Numbered from the stretch's first letter, positions 23,641 through 35,467 are shown. The stretch: DNA of 64,000 nt from Adiantum capillus-veneris (GCA_014529385.2 CM043944.1:47532768-47596767); one strand, 5' to 3'. A program made the numbers and translations. The notes: a model not told the origin generated them from the letters alone.

Positions 23641-25494
23641 TCAACCGATACCCACTGGCTGGTTGTGATCGTGTGCATCCGGCTGTCCTGCTCCCATGTA
23701 AGTCCATACACCACCAGACGTACCGCACACGTACTGCAAGTATGTATGCAATACCTGCATATCTCCCTCGTGCACTATGCCATCATCAGTCAACAAACGA
23801 CTGACAACCCCAACTGCAAATGCTCCCACTGCAGCTGCGATATCCGGTCTCAAGATCAACATCTCATACATGAGACCACCGAATGCCGATGCAATGCTAG
23901 CGGGCCCTGCTAGCTCTACGGAGCATGCATCAACATATATATCCCTGGCAATAGGCATCTCTGACTGACAAGGTGTGTCAGCCACATGCATCTCCTGACT
24001 ATCCGCAAAAGACGCATCACCCTGTCATGCAACCTCAGAGCAAACCAGCTGCTCTAGGTGTCTGCTGGAAGACATATCCTGCACAACTATATCCCCATGC
24101 TCACTGTCGAGCATAGAAAGGAATGATTGCATAATCACTGACGTCTCAGCCTCCTCTGCAATCATCCACTGCAAACATGACCGCTCAATCTGCTGTGACT
24201 CACTAGAGCTCTCATGCTCTAACTCCGTATGCATAGACTCTTGCACAACGTCCTCCTGTCGTGACTCACTAGAGCAAGACCGCTCTACCTGTCTATCCTG
24301 CATAGAAGTATCTAGCACAACTGAGTCTCTACTTTGCTCAGTCACTAGCAAAGCATGTATGTCTGACTCTATCACCTCTCTGTGTGACTGCTCAAGTCGT
24401 GCCCCAACTGTGTGCACAACGAGCTCACTACTCTGCACTCCATGCAAAGTACCCTGCAACCCATGAGCAAAAGAGACTCGCCTGCCCTCTTGCTCTCTAC
24501 CTGGCTGCATGATCATAGAGACAACACCGTCTCTCCCGTGATCCACATGCAATGGGTAACCTGTACCACTTCTGGCACCTCTCGCAATCACTAGCGAACC
24601 CAAACGCATCGCAAAAGATCACTCAAGCAGTGATACTCGACATCCACTATCCCGTAACTGTCTGACTGAGATCAAATCCCATCTCAGATCTGGCACATAA
24701 CGCACATGACGCAGGGTAAATCTCATATTACTGGGCAAGGACAAACATACGTCTCCTGCACCCTCAATGTCATACACAACACCATCAGCCATGTGCACAC
24801 AACCAAGTCTCCCACTAGAAAACGTGCTAAACCACTCACGATGCGACGTGACATGGAATGTAGCATCTGAATCTAGTAACCACTGTGAAGACAATGTGCA
24901 ATCCGATATGCAATCCGTAGACATAAGATCGTCTGAAGACAAGCTAGATGTAAATGTGACATCGCCGTCACAAGCATACTCAGTAACCACCGTACTGATC
25001 TCACTGGCATCTGTCATGCCCAAATTTGCATCACGCATCTGTCGCCTCCGTTGTCTCAAACGCCTGAAACATTGACGCCTAATGTGCCCTCTATGTCCAC
25101 AATGCCAACATGTCAAGTCTCTAAGCCGTCGAGACTTGCGTGTGGGACCAATCTCTCCCATGGACATAGAAGTGGGACTAGACTCCCCTGTAGACATGGA
25201 TGTCGCGTACATAGCATGTAAACTCTGCCATAAAGCATGAGCTGTAGTCTCCCTCGAGACCTGCCAGTCAACAGACTCAACCAAATGCAAACGAATCGTA
25301 GACATGGCTAACTCATCAAGATCCTGCCAATCATCATCACTCATAGACTTGGGCTTTGCCGATAAACCACGCAAGGGTTTATCCTGTCCCAAATCCGCCA
25401 ATGCAACAAGCATATGCTCCTTCCAAGCAACAAAATCTGCACCATCAAACTGTGTCAGACCATAACGCTGGAAGTCAAATGAAAAATCAGCCAT
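23641..25494 (-). pseudogene. gag: Gag-protease-linker polyprotein of nested Copia, two in-frame stops
   Basis: One frame of 618 codons from ATG at 25494 to 23641, interrupted by only two TGA stops (about codons 292 and 490). I chose the ATG giving MADFSFDF because Copia gag starts this way, followed by LTQFDGADFVAWKEHM. Residues 1-120 are gag; CWHCGHRGHIRRQC at 129-142 is a complete CCHC knuckle flanked by Arg-rich sequence. WLLDSDATFHVT at 205-216 is the protease site, with Gly of DSG changed to Asp. The pre-integrase LRHVRYVPDL...LISVRQL follows at about 265-285. After the first stop comes an acidic Ser/Glu/Gln-rich linker with repeated SSES and ERSC strings, then LMYEMLILRPDIAAAVG, the RT/RNase H junction. 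Integrase is missing. Both stops could be CGA-to-TGA changes. Confidence 0.85.
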
Positions 25495-26850
25495 AATGCT
25501 CGCAAAAGAGCAACCAACAATGAGTAGCAAATGTCAACCAAATCAGCCGTAAACTGGCTCGAATCGCATCAACAAAAGTCTGCAAATATGGCTGTAAGAT
25601 ATGGCTGCAAATCAGCCCCAAAATTCAGCTCTTAAACAACTGCATAAACAAGTCACAAACGTGTCCCAGATCAGCCTACAACTCAGCCATACATGGACAC
25701 CTGCAAAGAGGAAACAATGGCTGAAAATTAAGCGCCCAAATAAGCCCTCAAACCTGCCTATAAACTTGTAAATCTGTAGCTGAATCCTGCTGAAAAACCT
25801 CAAGCCATTAGTGCTCGAATCCCGCTACCTAGCTCGTAGCCACACAAGCATACATCATAATACTCACTCCTGTGAGTGTGCCAAGATAACTATACGCCTA
25901 TCAAACTCGTGAGCTAATCACCAAGCCCACACTGTGCGGTATCGATGCATACACACGCACAAATCTCCCACCTGCAGAGAACACCGCACGCAAATGCTGA
26001 GTGCAATCTGCAATCTCTACCTAGATCGCATAAATGATGCGCATGAAACTCCTGGGAAAATTTCGCCAGAGTTTCGTCAGTAAAACGGCCACAAAACTAG
26101 TAACCAAACTGACTGCACGCTCAAAACCATGAGCAACCAAAGCGCATCAAACCGCACTCCAAATGCATGCACCAATCTCCACACTTTGCATACATCATTG
26201 CAAACACCTGCAAATCTAGTACACAAATATCTGATCTACCTGTGACTGCCAAAAAACATGCTCGAGGCATACATTGCCGAGCTCAAAATGCAATCACATT
26301 AGTCTCCCTGAGCATCAAACCACATAAGGCATACATCGTATCCTCCCACGTGTGAGGAAACTTGCAGCAAATATCACTCTCACATCTGAGAGCAAACCAT
26401 GTGTGGAATCCTCGACACACAATAAACAACTGCTTCTGCAAAAAATTCAGCATTTAGAATTTTAAAATTCTGATATGACGAGCACGTCCGGAGCGTGCCA
26501 AAACCCCAAGGTAGACTCCTGGATCACATGTATCCGAGTCCGGGTGTGAAAGCTATGCCAAAAACCTCCGTTTCGACCCAAAAACGCAGCATAAACTGCC
26601 AAAAGAGGGCTGAAAAATGCAGCTCCTCAACCGTAGCTCGAATGAAGTTTTTGATGGCTCGAACGAAAGGGGGGTAAAACGCCAAGACGCCTGGTGGAAA
26701 CACTCTCGGAAAGCTGAATTTTTCGATGCCGAAGTCGAAACTCTGTTTACACTCTTGAAAGTGCGCGCGCGCGCGGACGCGATTTTGGGAATGAAACTGA
26801 CTCTCCACTGTCGTCGTGATTGTGCACACACGCGCTCCCTCCGCACCTAC
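25495..26850 (-). other. Untranslated leader of nested Copia
   Basis: 1.35 kb between PBS and gag start. Plus-strand ORFs here are antisense and not credible. The motif gcatac(a)...cactcactcct(g/t)tgag occurs near 25850 and in the older copy near 12720, supporting their kinship. A short (GC)n-like run gcgcgcgcgcg lies at about 26763-26773. Confidence 0.6.
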
Positions 26851-26862
26851 GCTCTGATACCA
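26851..26862 (-). other. Primer-binding site, tRNA-iMet
   Basis: The minus strand reads TGGTATCAGAGC exactly, two bases inside the LTR. Confidence 0.95.
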
Positions 26863-26864
26863 AT

Positions 26865-27054
26865 TGAAGGGGATCGGGGAGCACCACAGACGGAGCGTGA
26901 GCGAGAGAGAAGGAGACACACACACGGATATGGGTGGGGAGACTCAAAAGAGTGAGCAGCCCCCTATACACTTATGCTATGTATAAGGTATACAAGTCAG
27001 TGGGCGCCCAGACTCTGGGCGGCCGGGCAAGGCACAGGCGCCTATATCCCAATA
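26865..27054 (-). repeat. 5' LTR of nested Copia
   Basis: 190 bp, nearly identical to 23375-23561; extra g and ct indels near 27008 and 27015, and the terminal CA changed to TA. Confidence 0.9.
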
Positions 27055-27059
27055 GCCTC

Positions 27060-27878
27060 TGCCCAGATACCATGGGGTAACGCAGCATGCGACAACATAC
27101 ATCAAATTTTTTCTTGAATAGTCCCATTCAACGACTTTGAAATACCATTTTGGTGTGGATTATGAGGTGAAATCAGTTCCCTCTTTATCCCTTTATTGTC
27201 ACAAAAGTCTCAAAAAGATTTTGACACATACTCACCCCCATTGTCAGACCGTAGACACTTTACCTTACTACTAACCTCATTTTCAACAAGTACCACAAAT
27301 TGTTTGAACTTATCCATGGCCTCATCTTTGTGTTGGATCGAATATACCCACACCTTGCGGGCAGCATCATCCACAAAGGTAACAAAATACTGCTTCCCCC
27401 GTAGAGATAGCCTTGGCATGTGACATACATCAAGATGTACCAATTCCAAGGGAGAAGCTTTCAATGAAAGAGATTTCTTGCGAGGAGTTTGAGCATGCTT
27501 GCCATAGATACAATGATCACAAAAGTCAAAATCAGCATACGTCAAACACGGTAAATACCCCAGATGAGAAAGCATATTCATTCCGATTCGACTCATGTGT
27601 CCCAACCTACCATGACACAAGGAAACACTTGGCTGCTCAGTTATGGTGACTACATGCTCTTGCACACTAGATACATGAAGTGGATATAGATTATCACTTT
27701 TAGGACCTCTAGCAATGATCCTAGATCCTTTGCTAATTTTCCACCTATTATCCCCAAAGGTAGTGTGATAGCCATTAACACCTAGCTGCCCTGTGCTTAT
27801 CAAGTTCTTCTTGAGCTCGGGTACATACCTCACATGATGCAATGTGAAATCTAGTCCACACTGAAAACTTAGCCGCAC
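27060..27878 (-). pseudogene. Copia GAG-pre-integrase and integrase N-terminal half, outer element
   Basis: From 27878: FTLHHVRYVPELKKNLIST (pre-integrase), then CHGRLGHMSRIGMNML and CDHCIYGKH (HHCC zinc-binding region), HLDVCHMP (first catalytic Asp), FVDDAARKVWVY and LRSDNGGEY (second Asp). A stop follows at 27210, and after it the frame continues with PHNPHQNGISKSLNGTIQ. There the catalytic Glu, normally in NGVAERLNRTI, is Lys. The protein ends ...LPHGIW at the nested insertion. Integrase would insert element DNA into the chromosome; the loss of Glu and the stop make it inactive. Confidence 0.9.
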
Positions 27879-28313
27879 ATTGCTGATTCTCTCAATATCA
27901 ACAATGTAGTAATCTCTAACAGTACCAAGGGAGTAGTAAAGCTGGATACTCGTTGGATAACTCGCAACTCTTTCCCCTATTGAATCTTCTTTAGATCAGA
28001 GGAGAGGCATCCGAGCTTCTTCACATTGATGTAGAAGATGCCACCATCGCATCCCCATGCAAGTTTCCATCCCCTTTAGATTCTTGTTGATGGAGGAGAG
28101 AAATATTTCATCAAAATCTTCATCATGTCGCATCAAAAAGCAAAACTTGAAGAGTGACAAGCCTCAAAATACATTATCTCAAAGGTCTTGAATTACGATA
28201 CTCAGTGTCGGCATCTTTCTGAAACATCAATGCTGGTAAGTTCTCGCACTTAAGTCTCCAATTCATTTTTCCAAATTTTCAATTAATAACAATTTTTCCA
28301 GATTCCTAACCTA

Positions 28314-28325
28314 GGCTCTGATACC
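28314..28325 (-). other. Primer-binding site, tRNA-iMet-like
   Basis: The minus strand reads GGTATCAGAGCC, the iMet PBS lacking only its first T (here C). An LTR-like TGTGAGGTCTCC begins three bases away at 28329, but its far end was not found. Confidence 0.65.
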
Positions 28326-28328
28326 GCG

Positions 28329-29868
28329 TGTGAGGTCTCCACTTTGTTACCATAACCTTTTGGCAACTAGAGGGTACATGATAGGTTGCTAGGCCCTAAC
28401 TGCTTGAGAAACATAGTCAAGAAGGAATTGGTTTCCAATGGATGATCTCTTGTCACTTGAGTCCGAACCATTGAAGAGAGTTCCTAGCCCTGTCTCGTAG
28501 GGAAAGCATGAACTAATACAAGAATTTTATATGTCTCTAATTCTCACCTTCTAAAAGAGAGAAAATCCAAATACCTTTTTCCCCATAGCTTTCAAGGGAC
28601 ACACATATTTGGGACTTCTCAACTCTTGGTACAATGAGTCTCTAATTTTGCTTCTCCTAACAAGAGGGAGTGGAGAGTTTCTCGACTAATCAAGACCACC
28701 CATCCTTGACTGGCTACCTGATGTAGTCCCCACTTTCCACCCCACACTCACACTTTTTACTTGTTTTCTAATTACTACAACATGATTTTTCATTCACAAA
28801 ATTCCTTTTAAGGGTTCCCACCATCACAACTTTGTTAAAACACCCTTCAAGCATTATCAAAGCGGCACGAAAACAATCTTTCCTAGAAGAAAAAAAAAAA
28901 GACGACTCTTCTTCATTAAATTATCCAAACCCCAAGAGTTCACTCCTCTTTTTTGCAAGAGTTTATTGCTCCCGGTGTCTTTAGTTGCCCATACAACTAA
29001 ATTTTGCTGCAACCTAGGTACAAACCCACAGTGACTAACTTGCAATCTCGGCACCAACGCGCAAGATGTGTGCACCCATATGCAGTGCTTTAGCGTTCAC
29101 TCTGCTAAGCCCTTCTCTCTGGATATTGAAGGGAGAAGTTTTGACTATATTAGTACATGATTTTGAATGAAGAAGGTTCGAGAGTTTCCCTATTAGACAA
29201 ACATTTCTTTCCTACAAGCAAACATACTACTTTCCACACAATCTTTCACTACAATAAAATTATATAAAACATTTGCTATAATTTGTGATGGTTTTATGAT
29301 CCATAGAGGTGGTTTCCCTTTTCTTACTCTATCTTTTATGCAATGAATGCAGATACTTAACAAAATTAATATCAACCTTGTCTAATGTAGGACCATTGCC
29401 TGGTGAGTTTTGTGGCACGTCCTCCAAGGCAATTCTCTTTCCCTTATCAGCTTCTCGACTTGTGCCAACCTCATCATTGTGAGTCATGCTAACACGGGTC
29501 CTTTTTGGGGCTATCTCATCTCTAATAGTTAACTTGAAAATGTGAAAGAACTAATTGTGCAAAAACCAATTTGATAATGAGGTTGATGGAATGTTATTTA
29601 CATCAATTCTTACACTTCTATTCTAATAATTTATGTAAGGTCTAAGAGACATACACATTCACACATCCATTTATGCACTAATCACATGATTAATCACTTA
29701 CATTTGTTTGCAAGAACAATCCATCTTTTTAGTTGGACAAAATTCTTGAATACGATTAGCTAGTTTGTGCAAACATATAGGTTACATTGATGAAGAATTG
29801 CGCATGTAGTCAGCCAATGATTATGTAATCAAGCAGTGAAACCTTCGTTACTTTCTAATGCAGAGAAG
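28329..29868. other. Unassigned DNA, probable remnant of a Copia 5' LTR at its left end
   Basis: The first few hundred bases should be the 5' LTR of the outer Copia, given the PBS position, but they do not match the 3' LTR at 20788-20995. Either the gag deletion joined sequence from another element or the LTRs have diverged beyond recognition. No coding feature seen. Confidence 0.3.
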
Positions 29869-30308
29869 TTACCATAAAATAGGTATAATAATTGTTAATT
29901 CCCAGTTGAGGATAGTTAAATAAGAGTATAGCATTTGATCATAGGGTGGCAATTGGATTGAATGATAATATGGTAACAATTGAAAAGAATTCCAATTGAA
30001 TAATAATATGGCAGCAACTGGAAAGGATTCCAATTGAGAGAAGAGATTGAAAATAACTTGATTAAAGAATAGATTTACATCACCCAAATGTGCTTTGGAA
30101 TTATTGATCTCTCAAAGCTTCGATGTGGTAGTCACCAAGTTGTTTTCCACAACAGTAGAGCTTCCTTCTCCCAATCATGTTCAAGTGTGTGCAAATATGA
30201 GTGGGAATGGCTTTTATATAGAGAGTTGGAGGTGCCTTGTTTCTTAAGTCAGCCCCATGCCTCCCTTGCTCGCCACCTCTTGAAAAAAGGATGAGTAGAG
30301 GTGTCACA
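29869..30308 (-). repeat. Possible Copia-type LTR
   Basis: The right end reads ...gtgtcaca followed by agctcccactta, which on the minus strand is a PPT-like taagtgggagct followed by TGTGAC, close to the Copia boundary seen at 20995 and 23561. A strong TATA box ctctatataaaagcc lies on the minus strand at about 30209-30223, some 90 bp into the LTR. The left end is not defined and no internal coding region was recognised to the right. An imperfect internal repeat (aatatggyarcaaytggaaaggattcc-like) occurs at 29965-30035. Confidence 0.35.
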
Positions 30309-31099
30309 AGCTCCCACTTAGCCATTAGAGGTGTCTCTCTTTACCCTTTTGGGTGATACACCTCATTTACTTACCCATGCTTAGAGTCAATCATATCATA
30401 AGATATGGGTCCATGGATATGGGTCATTTATGGGTATCCATGGACATGCATACACATACACATGCATATCTTAGACTTACGAATAAAAATTAACTTTAGG
30501 ATGAAAATTAATTGTCTAGAGTGAGCTTACTTTATCAGAATTTAATTATAAAATTGCTATTAAAAGACGATCTTGAGGATGACAAGCTAAGGTTTCAAAT
30601 GCACACACCTGCTATATTTAGAGATTTTTTAAGCAAACAACTATTTTTATGGAAATTCAGGATGGGGTAGATTTAGATGAGACGGTCGCGTCTAGGTGGG
30701 TGTAAGCATCTCAAAACTTACTATATTTGGACAAACATGACAAAAAAGAAAAAAAATTGTTTTTGGAAAGTTACATTAATATATATATCAGTAGCTCATT
30801 GATGGTGGAAAAAATGCCAAAAATAGAAACTTTTTATTTATGACCAAAATGGCATGATATTTTTTTCTTTACACGGGAATTCCCTTTCCAAGGGTGCTAG
30901 AGACTTTACATGCATGATTTGCATGAACCAAAATGTGCGAATGCACAACTATAGTCAAAATTCTCAAAAAGCCCTTATCAGCATTTGTGGATGAAAATTG
31001 CGATTTTCTCCTGCAGGTGAAGCTAAAATACAAGTTTGTGCATGATACCTCACCAATGTTTTTGATTGGTGTGTTTAAGTACATATGTGAAGTTTGGGT
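30309..31099. other. Unassigned DNA
   Basis: No supported gene or boundary. Contains short inverted strings around tccatgga at 30410-30450. Confidence 0.4.
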
Positions 31100-32464
31100 G
31101 TAAATTGACCAACAAAAAGTGAGAAAGAGCCAGAGAGGAGGTTGTGAAGAAGGCTAACTACTTGTTGGTACCTCCCTACAAGGCCAAAACAAGATACAGG
31201 ATGATAATAGTAGAGACTAAAAAAGGTGTTCAAAGACCTTGGATCTGGGAAAAGGGATAAAAGTGCATTCTGGGAGATTTCCTAGGCAAAATCATCATTT
31301 TCTCTCTCATTTCAAACCTAGAGCTTGGAGGTCTGCAAGGTTGAGGTCAGGAAATCACCTTGACTTAAGAGGGCTATTCATCAAGTCAAAAATGAGATTA
31401 GGGCATTACAAGTGAGTATAGAGCCAAAATTTGATCCTTAATCTAGAAAAACTAGTGAAATTGATCTTGTGGTCATTTCACTTGCTCAATTGAGGTGGAA
31501 ATTGACACATGTACTCTTGAAGAAGTGTAGAACACTATGAAATTGACCAAAGCTTGAAAAGGTGATAAAAAACATGAGTTAAAGAAAAAATCACAATTTC
31601 CTCCTCAACTTCTGCTAGAGAAAGACTTTTGGTTAAGTTTGATACCAGGGATTTGTCTTAAGGTGTGAATCACATTCATTGGGTTGAAAGTGCATTTGAC
31701 ATTTTTCCACACACGAAAGGAGAAAATAACAATTTTCTCCTCACACCCTAGCTATCTCAAGTTTTAAGAGCCAATATTTGTACCAAAGGAAGTCCTCACG
31801 GTAAGGAACTCACCCATATAGTCAAAATTGGAACTAATCTCCTATGCATGAGATTAAACGAATTTCCATTTGGAAAGCAAACTAAAGGAAGGTTAGGAGA
31901 CCCCTGAGACCATCAAAAGTTGCAAGAGTAAGTTGTTGGGATTGGGTAGTAAGTCTCTGAGATAGTTGGAGTAAAAAATTACCTCAAGAGGCCTTAGGTA
32001 GGAGAAAATTGCAATTTTCTCCCGCAGAGTGTTAGGATCAAAGTTTCTTGACCAATTTTGATTCCACCCTCTAAAGTGAGACCATGTAGCGCATTACTGG
32101 GTCTGGAGATCATTAAAGTTGTGCATGAACTCTTGTAATTGGCTAGAGTTGTGTGCACATCATGAACTCTTATAATTGGCTAAAGTTGTGTGCACATCAT
32201 TTGCCAGCTTGTCTTAACTTCATATGTGTTCAAGTTTTAGTGAGCCTTGTACAAGAAGGGAGATTGGTGTACGAGAAGGGTTGGAGTATGGGAGAAGTTC
32301 CAAAAGATACAAAGAACTCCAGGTAGCAGGTGAGGTTTGAAATCATCAAATTGTTCATGTTCTTAAGATAAGGAGCTTGGTGTCGGTCAGGTGTCAGATC
32401 ACCAAGAGATTAAGTAAGTAGGGGATCTACAGGAGAGAGTGTCAACCAAGCGAGCCTAGAACCC

Positions 32465-33420
32465 TTGGCAACTGTCCAAGAAGAAGTAGTCTTTGACACT
32501 TCTTTTGAGCTAGCCTTCACTATTCTTATGGCCAAGAAAGCACCGGAAATGAGCTACCATAGTGAGACAAAAGGGGAGGGCACATCACAAAAACCAAAAA
32601 TTTCACCGACCAAGCAACTATACTACATTATACTAATGGTAAGGGAGCTAGAATCTATATAGACATCCATGATAAGTGATATGTTCAAGAGGACTTGGTA
32701 AACCTTGAGTTTTGAGAGCAAGTTGAGGCTATCAACTATGAAGATCAATGTATCGATGAGAGAGGGGTTGTCTATCTTAGGAATGATAATCTTGATCTTG
32801 TTGATGCTATCGAAATGACCGGAACCAAAGATAAAGTTTAGGAAGGAATTGAGAGACCTCCATTAGAGAATGACCCAAGAGCTAGATTTATATCCATGAA
32901 ATAACTAGAAAGAGTACTTGTAGATGATCCTATGGTGGGATTGTACAAGTTAATGAACAAGGAAGGGGAAAAATATTACATCAAGGAAGCCGTGAGCCTC
33001 TAGAACTTACTGACGTCAAGCAGTTTACATGTATGTCTATCAATTTGAAATGGAGAAACAACCTGTTTCGATAAATAGTAAGGGACATGAGTATAGGTAT
33101 GCGTATATGATAGACATGGAAAATATTTCCTATTGGGGAGAGCCGTTTTCTGTTATCTACTTAAACAAAATGGCCCACAAAAATCCCATTGCAAAGGAGG
33201 TAAATTTTATGGACCGAATAATTGAGATCCCCCCCCCCCCCCCCCCCCATGTAGAAAGTACATTTAAGATGGGATCAAGAAAACCAAAAGTTCCATATTT
33301 TTGGATGAGAAGGAGTCAATTGTCAGAACCAAAGCCTATCAAAGGTGGCTATACACCCATTATAGGGTCATCCATGCCACACCCTACCAAAAGAGCAAGG
33401 CCATATATACTTATGAGATA
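32465..33420 (+). pseudogene. Gypsy B first ORF (function unknown)
   Basis: Opens with MATVQEEVVFDTSFELAFTI (32465), and after stops and frame changes continues to an open stretch of 130 codons at 33029-33421 containing GHEYRYAYMID and GGYTPIIGSSMPHP. The short GHEYRYAYMID string is similar to the GTHNSYAHYVD string of the element at the left edge of the window, and matching nucleotide sequence occurs in Gypsy A. It lies upstream of gag and may be the N-terminal part of it. A C20 run interrupts it at 33229-33248. Confidence 0.45.
33229..33248. repeat. C20 homopolymer
   Basis: Twenty C in a row, read as poly-Pro in the first-ORF frame. Confidence 0.95.
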
Positions 33421-33442
33421 AGGACCAAGAGCTATACCAAGA

Positions 33443-34160
33443 ATGGCAGCATCTCCATATGAGAAAGCTTTTGCAAGAGCTCCAATAATGGTGAGATATG
33501 TCACTCAGCCAAGGCCCATGCATTCGTTCCAAGTTGAAAAATGCATGGGCCCAAGAAATACAATGGATCACGCACATTCAACATCTTTCAAACAGGTATT
33601 GAGAGTTGAATATTTCACGAATTTCCACATCCAATTTGAACGTTTTAGATTCTTTGGAAGGCACTGGCCTTACTTGGTTCCAACCTTAAAAAAGGGAAGA
33701 CTATGGGAATATAGAGGCATTACTACAGGATTTTGTAGAGGAGTCTTCCATGAGAGGAATCAAACACATTATTGTGTCGCAAATTCATTTATTCAAGTAG
33801 AAAGAGGGTGAAAAAGTCAAACACTCCGCTTTGCAATTCAAGAAATACATTGAGAGGTGTCCACCCCATGGGAAACCTCAAGAGGATTGTCAAGTAGTAT
33901 TATTCATAGTGGGGCTCAAGAAAAAACACCTCAAGAATGATTTTCACTTGAGAAAGTGTATGACATTGGACGAGGTCACAAAAGAAGCCGTCTATTTAGT
34001 GGACAACTCCCAAATCTATGGAGAAGTGTCACAAGATGCAGATGTGAATTCAATAGATTCTTGATCTGCAAAACCAGTGGATCAAGCACAACTAAAAACC
34101 CACAACAACAACAAAGACCCATGAACATCAAAGAGCTTCCAAGGAACCTGTGAGGAGAAT
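33443..34160 (+). pseudogene. Gypsy B gag
   Basis: Open stretches 33443-33811 (122 codons) and 33831-34064 (77 codons) in different frames. The second contains KKYIERCPP and YLVDN..IYGEV, aligned with Gypsy A gag. The first includes SFKQVLRVEYFTNFHIQFE. A break lies at 33811-33831 and another near 34064, after which 33956-34153 is open in a third frame. No zinc knuckle is visible. The role is inferred from position before pol and from the Gypsy A match. Confidence 0.5.
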
Positions 34161-34364
34161 GGGGTGAAAGTTGAGGATTAAAAATTAGAGAGTACCATTG
34201 TTAAGGTGATGCTTAATTGATGGAGGTGATCATCCGACACCACAATGCACTATGCTATCGCAACCATATCCTAAGCAAAAGTGGTGTGCCATTGAGAATA
34301 AGTGGACAAACCATGCCATGGAGGAATGTTACTACAACCAAGGGCAAGTTGGGGAAATACCCTC

Positions 34365-34392
34365 GGGGGGGGGGGGGGGGGGGGGGGGGGGG
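34365..34392. repeat. G28 homopolymer
   Basis: Twenty-eight G; the corresponding place in Gypsy A (about 20280) reads only aggaaaag, so the run is an insertion or expansion in this copy. A further C14 run lies at 34578-34591. Confidence 0.95.
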
Positions 34393-35407
34393 TACTAAAA
34401 AAATCCTTATCTGTGAATTTTAGACAAATAAAATACACCCTTTTTCTATCCAATTCGTAAATTTTTTTCCCAATTCCATTTTATGGTACCCTTCTGTATG
34501 TGAAAATGTGAGGAGAAAAAAAAAGCTCTTTTGTTGCACTCACATGATAGTCACATAATTATTAATAAGTGACCCCTCCCCCCCCCCCCCCACCAGGAAA
34601 TGCCTTATCACCCTAACCCTTCAATACCAGCAAAACACACCAACAAACCCTTAGTATGAACCAAATAGACCAGCACCGTTACCACCAAGATATGCCTCCT
34701 CGGGACCAATAACCCACAACACAGAGTAGAGAGACCAAGACCTATGTTAGGTCATCAACTGCCACTATCGGGAGAAGATAATATAACAATGAGGTATATG
34801 TATCCAGACCAGAGGAGAGTGCCTCAGTACTAGTCCAAACATTCCAAAAAATATGAATCTCAAAAGGGCACTTTAGGATCAAAGATGCTTTTGGAATATA
34901 GTCTCTACACCAATGAGAATGGGTGTGTGGCCAAAACCCACCAGATTTTTCATTTTTTTGAATGGCCATAACTTGAGTATTTTAACTTCATTTTTTTTTG
35001 GAAAATAGTGCACTTGGATTGCATTGCCAAGCTCTTTCCATAGATAAATTACATGATATAGTTTTGAGATACGCAGCATTAGGAAAGAAACTCATTTTCG
35101 GGCCTTTTAGCTCTAGTGAGAGAATGCTCCTTAGCCAATAGGAAGAAGTCTAACGTTACGTTGAAAAGCCTTTTGTCTCATTTTTTAAAATATCCATGAA
35201 AAACCTTTTGGTGAAATTATCATTGTCATGAGAAAAGTGAGGCGCTTGATAGTGACATCTTGCACAAGCGCCGAGCGTCTTTTTATGACCAGCTCTTGCT
35301 ATCTCGCACAAGCATCAATCACCTTTTTATGAGGTAGTCGCAATTCAAATTCGAATGCATTGTACTTGATAGTGATTGATAGGTACTATTTAAGACTGTG
35401 AAGGGGC

Positions 35408-35467
35408 CAGAACCAAGTGAATAAAGGCCCATGAGGGATCTTGGGGGCCTCTATTCGCTTGGTTCTG
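35408..35467. repeat. 22-bp hairpin between gag and pol of Gypsy B
   Basis: Arms 35408-35429 and 35446-35467 (cagaaccaagtgaataaaggcc and its complement) pair with two mismatches around a 16-nt loop. No coding role seen. Confidence 0.85.

Larger units (their letters stand above)
23370..27059 (-). mobile_element. Young nested Copia, gag-bearing but pol-deficient (copy 2 of non-autonomous family)
   Basis: Complete insertion with 5-bp target-site duplication gcctc (23370-23374 and 27055-27059), LTRs of 187 and 190 bp that differ by about six substitutions and two small indels, an exact iMet PBS and a PPT. It is inserted into the integrase gene of the outer Copia in the same orientation. The internal region holds one long frame for gag, zinc knuckle, protease-like and pre-integrase parts, an acidic linker and a short RT/RNase H-junction remnant. 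Integrase and the catalytic RT are absent. The structure matches the published TR-GAG idea (LTR elements retaining only gag). It would need enzymes in trans, plausibly from relatives of the outer Copia that share its LTR end and PPT. Confidence 0.85.
20788..28328 (-). mobile_element. Outer Copia element, decayed, split by nested insertion
   Basis: Minus-strand order is PBS (28314-28325), short leader, GAG-pre-integrase and integrase (27878-27060), nested element (23370-27059), rest of integrase (23369-23099), RT and RNase H (22538-21070), PPT and 3' LTR (ending 20995). Gag and protease are essentially missing: only about 400 bp separate the PBS from the pre-integrase domain. The LTR end and PPT sequence (ccaaca followed by acctcccacctaaagg) is nearly identical to that of the nested element, which makes the two close relatives. 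The left end at 20788 is a guess, and no 5' LTR matching the 3' LTR was found beyond 28329. Confidence 0.7.

Noticed and set aside
26524-26971. Several overlapping ORFs of about 75-133 codons in the nested Copia leader and LTR.
   Set aside because: They overlap each other on both strands, cross the PBS and LTR, and have no domain.
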